Origin: Bacillota bacterium
GTDB lineage: Bacteria > Bacillota > Clostridia > Acetivibrionales > DSM-1351
Reading direction: 5' to 3'
DNA length: 64,000 nucleotides
Assembly (NCBI GenBank): GCA_023393115.1
Contig: JAEWMS010000006.1
Span: 1 to 64,000, forward strand
Positions 62,885 through 64,000 of this stretch are shown here, in pieces. Positions within the stretch are counted from its first letter, which is position 1, and the number at the start of each line of letters is the position of its first letter. The notes under the pieces were generated by a model, which saw nothing but the letters and a program-made list of their open reading frames with translations, ran no database searches and had not been told where the DNA came from. The position numbers were made by a program, and so were the translations under genes.

Positions 62885-64000
62885 CTATTTTCTGCCTCTT
62901 CTATGTACCCGGTCCAAAACAGGCTTTTCAATAAACTTAAATGACAGGGAAGAAACAACATAAGATACCACCAGCACCACAAAACATATTACAGCCCATT
63001 GCTTAATATCTACAATCCCCATATAGTTCTTATAAGCCTTAACCCATAACGCTGATACCAAAAACATTATGAAGTAATGCCATATATACAACCCGAAGGA
63101 AACTTTGGCAGTAAATCTGAAAAATCTATTGTCCAGAATTTTTCCAAACCATTTTGATTGCGGGGTCACAGCTAAAGTGCCACCTATCAGCAAGGCATAC
63201 GCGGGGAAATAATATGGCTGGTTTTGAAGGCTGAAGCTAAACTCCGGAAGCCCTCTCATCATCCATAACAGTGCAATTGAGCCAAGGAAGCATAATACAC
63301 TTATAAAGTCGAATACTCCTATTTTTTTCAATAGCTTAATCCGGTCAGATCCTATAATTAGTTTTGCAGAAATGCCAGCCGCAATGATTCCTACCGAAAA
63401 GTGTCCAAAGAAACCTACCGGATTACAGTTTGGCATCCAGTACTTTGCGCCGCCGATACTCCCAAAATCCCAACCTCGTCTTATATTATCCGGAGTGAAG
63501 AAAATATGTACCAGCTGATTCAAGCCAATAACCAGCACAAAAACACCAACCCAGTAAAACAGCGCTTTTACGAAGGATCTATTCTTTCCAGAGAATTTAT
63601 AAAGCACATACATAAAGGCAGGCATCAGGAAATAGCAGAATACCTCAAAGCTGATAGACCAGAAGGGTGAGTTGATTTCATTGGGAAAGAATGTTACATA
63701 GTGGAAGCCCGCAGTAAACGTCAATCCCGTGATTGCTCTTATCAATGTATAATCACTGGGTATATTAAATAAAAGTATAACCAAGGTACAAATCAGAAAG
63801 GACACATAGTAGCCCGGAAGGATTCGTGCAGCACGTCTGATCACATACTGCTTCATGCCGGGAAAAACACCTTCTCCAAGATACTGCTTCCAAAAAGGGT
63901 ACGAGAGCAGAAAACCACTGAGAACAAAAAATACGCTTACACCTGAATTGCCCAGAAGAAAATATCCCTGCAGCTCCTGAACAGGACGTGCCTGAAAGTT
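62885..64000 (-). CDS. Acyltransferase family 3 membrane protein (partial)
   Basis: The frame is open from the window end, so the start lies outside; 371 residues are visible. It is an integral membrane acyltransferase of the OafA/YrhL family: GVSVFFVLSGFLLSYPFW near the visible N-terminus, RRAARILPGYYVSFL, INSPFWSISFEVFCYFLMP and about nine TM helices. Such proteins O-acetylate surface polysaccharide, peptidoglycan or other glycans. An internal ATG at 63856 is not the real start because conserved family sequence lies upstream of it. Confidence 0.88.
   Translation of the reverse strand, partial: NFQARPVQELQGYFLLGNSGVSVFFVLSGFLLSYPFWKQYLGEGVFPGMKQYVIRRAARILPGYYVSFLICTLVILLFNIPSDYTLIRAITGLTFTAGFHYVTFFPNEINSPFWSISFEVFCYFLMPAFMYVLYKFSGKNRSFVKALFYWVGVFVLVIGLNQLVHIFFTPDNIRRGWDFGSIGGAKYWMPNCNPVGFFGHFSVGIIAAGISAKLIIGSDRIKLLKKIGVFDFISVLCFLGSIALLWMMRGLPEFSFSLQNQPYYFPAYALLIGGTLAVTPQSKWFGKILDNRFFRFTAKVSFGLYIWHYFIMFLVSALWVKAYKNYMGIVDIKQWAVICFVVLVVSYVVSSLSFKFIEKPVLDRVHRRGRK

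Noticed and set aside
1..64000. rRNA, tRNA, intact insertion sequences, integrases or prophage genes
   Set aside because: None could be recognised on either strand; only weak relics were seen at 38792-38854.

Overview
The window looks like the chromosome of an anaerobic, cellulolytic-type clostridium (Ruminiclostridium / Clostridium cellulolyticum group). This is inferred from low-GC sequence, strong AGGAGG ribosome binding sites, pyruvate formate-lyase, a partial citrate branch, a YesM/YesN-controlled oligosaccharide ABC importer, ECF transport genes and a giant cyclic-glucan-synthase-like gene. No rRNA, tRNA, CRISPR array, prophage or intact insertion sequence was seen. Most of the window is ordinary core and transport chromosome; the interest lies mainly in leaders, repeats and a few odd proteins.

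Layout. 1-5.4 kb: Na+-coupled NSS transporter, membrane alpha/beta hydrolase, citrate synthase, SEC-C protein. 5.5-12.3 kb: a five-gene sugar-uptake operon (response regulator, two permeases, lipoprotein binding protein, sensor kinase). 12.5-18.2 kb: DUF4397 protein, asnS, asnA, icd and a frameshifted Uma2 gene. 18.4-27.2 kb: one 2.9-thousand-residue GT84/GH94 glucan synthase. 27.3-30.4 kb: pflA and pflB. 30.5-37.2 kb: small membrane protein, M48 protease, isoaspartyl dipeptidase and a polar amino-acid ABC operon with two binding proteins, one of which reads as circularly permuted. 37.5-43.1 kb (plus strand): L,D-transpeptidase with a heptad-repeat stalk, asd, and a large protein of unknown function with a cyclic-nucleotide-binding-like N-terminus. 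43.4-48.2 kb: ridA, proA, glpK, azlCD. 48.3-51.6 kb: ECF transporter T, fused A and S components. 51.8-56.4 kb: AIM24-like protein, pdxA, VOC protein, and an autoregulated GntR/ABC operon. 56.7-64 kb: zinc phospholipase C-like protein, pfkA, psd, a truncated PAP2-like ORF, SIMPL protein, MFS exporter and an acyltransferase running off the end.

How genes fit together. PflBA and PfkA serve sugar fermentation. Citrate synthase plus NADP-isocitrate dehydrogenase would make 2-oxoglutarate for glutamate, and ProA, AsnA, AsnS and Asd use the glutamate/aspartate families. The amino-acid importer has tandem ArgR-like boxes over its promoter, which suggests an arginine-type substrate (inference). Hairpins lie between the binding-protein or S-component gene and the next gene in three transport operons, which suggests differential expression.

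Most notable: the permuted binding protein; a long proA leader in which copies of the Shine-Dalgarno sequence and its complement could form alternative pairs; dispersed degenerate 7-nt tandem repeats at several operon boundaries, one of which supplies the last codons and stop of ridA; a terminator/antiterminator-like leader before the large unknown gene; and paired operator-like palindromes before the SIMPL gene.
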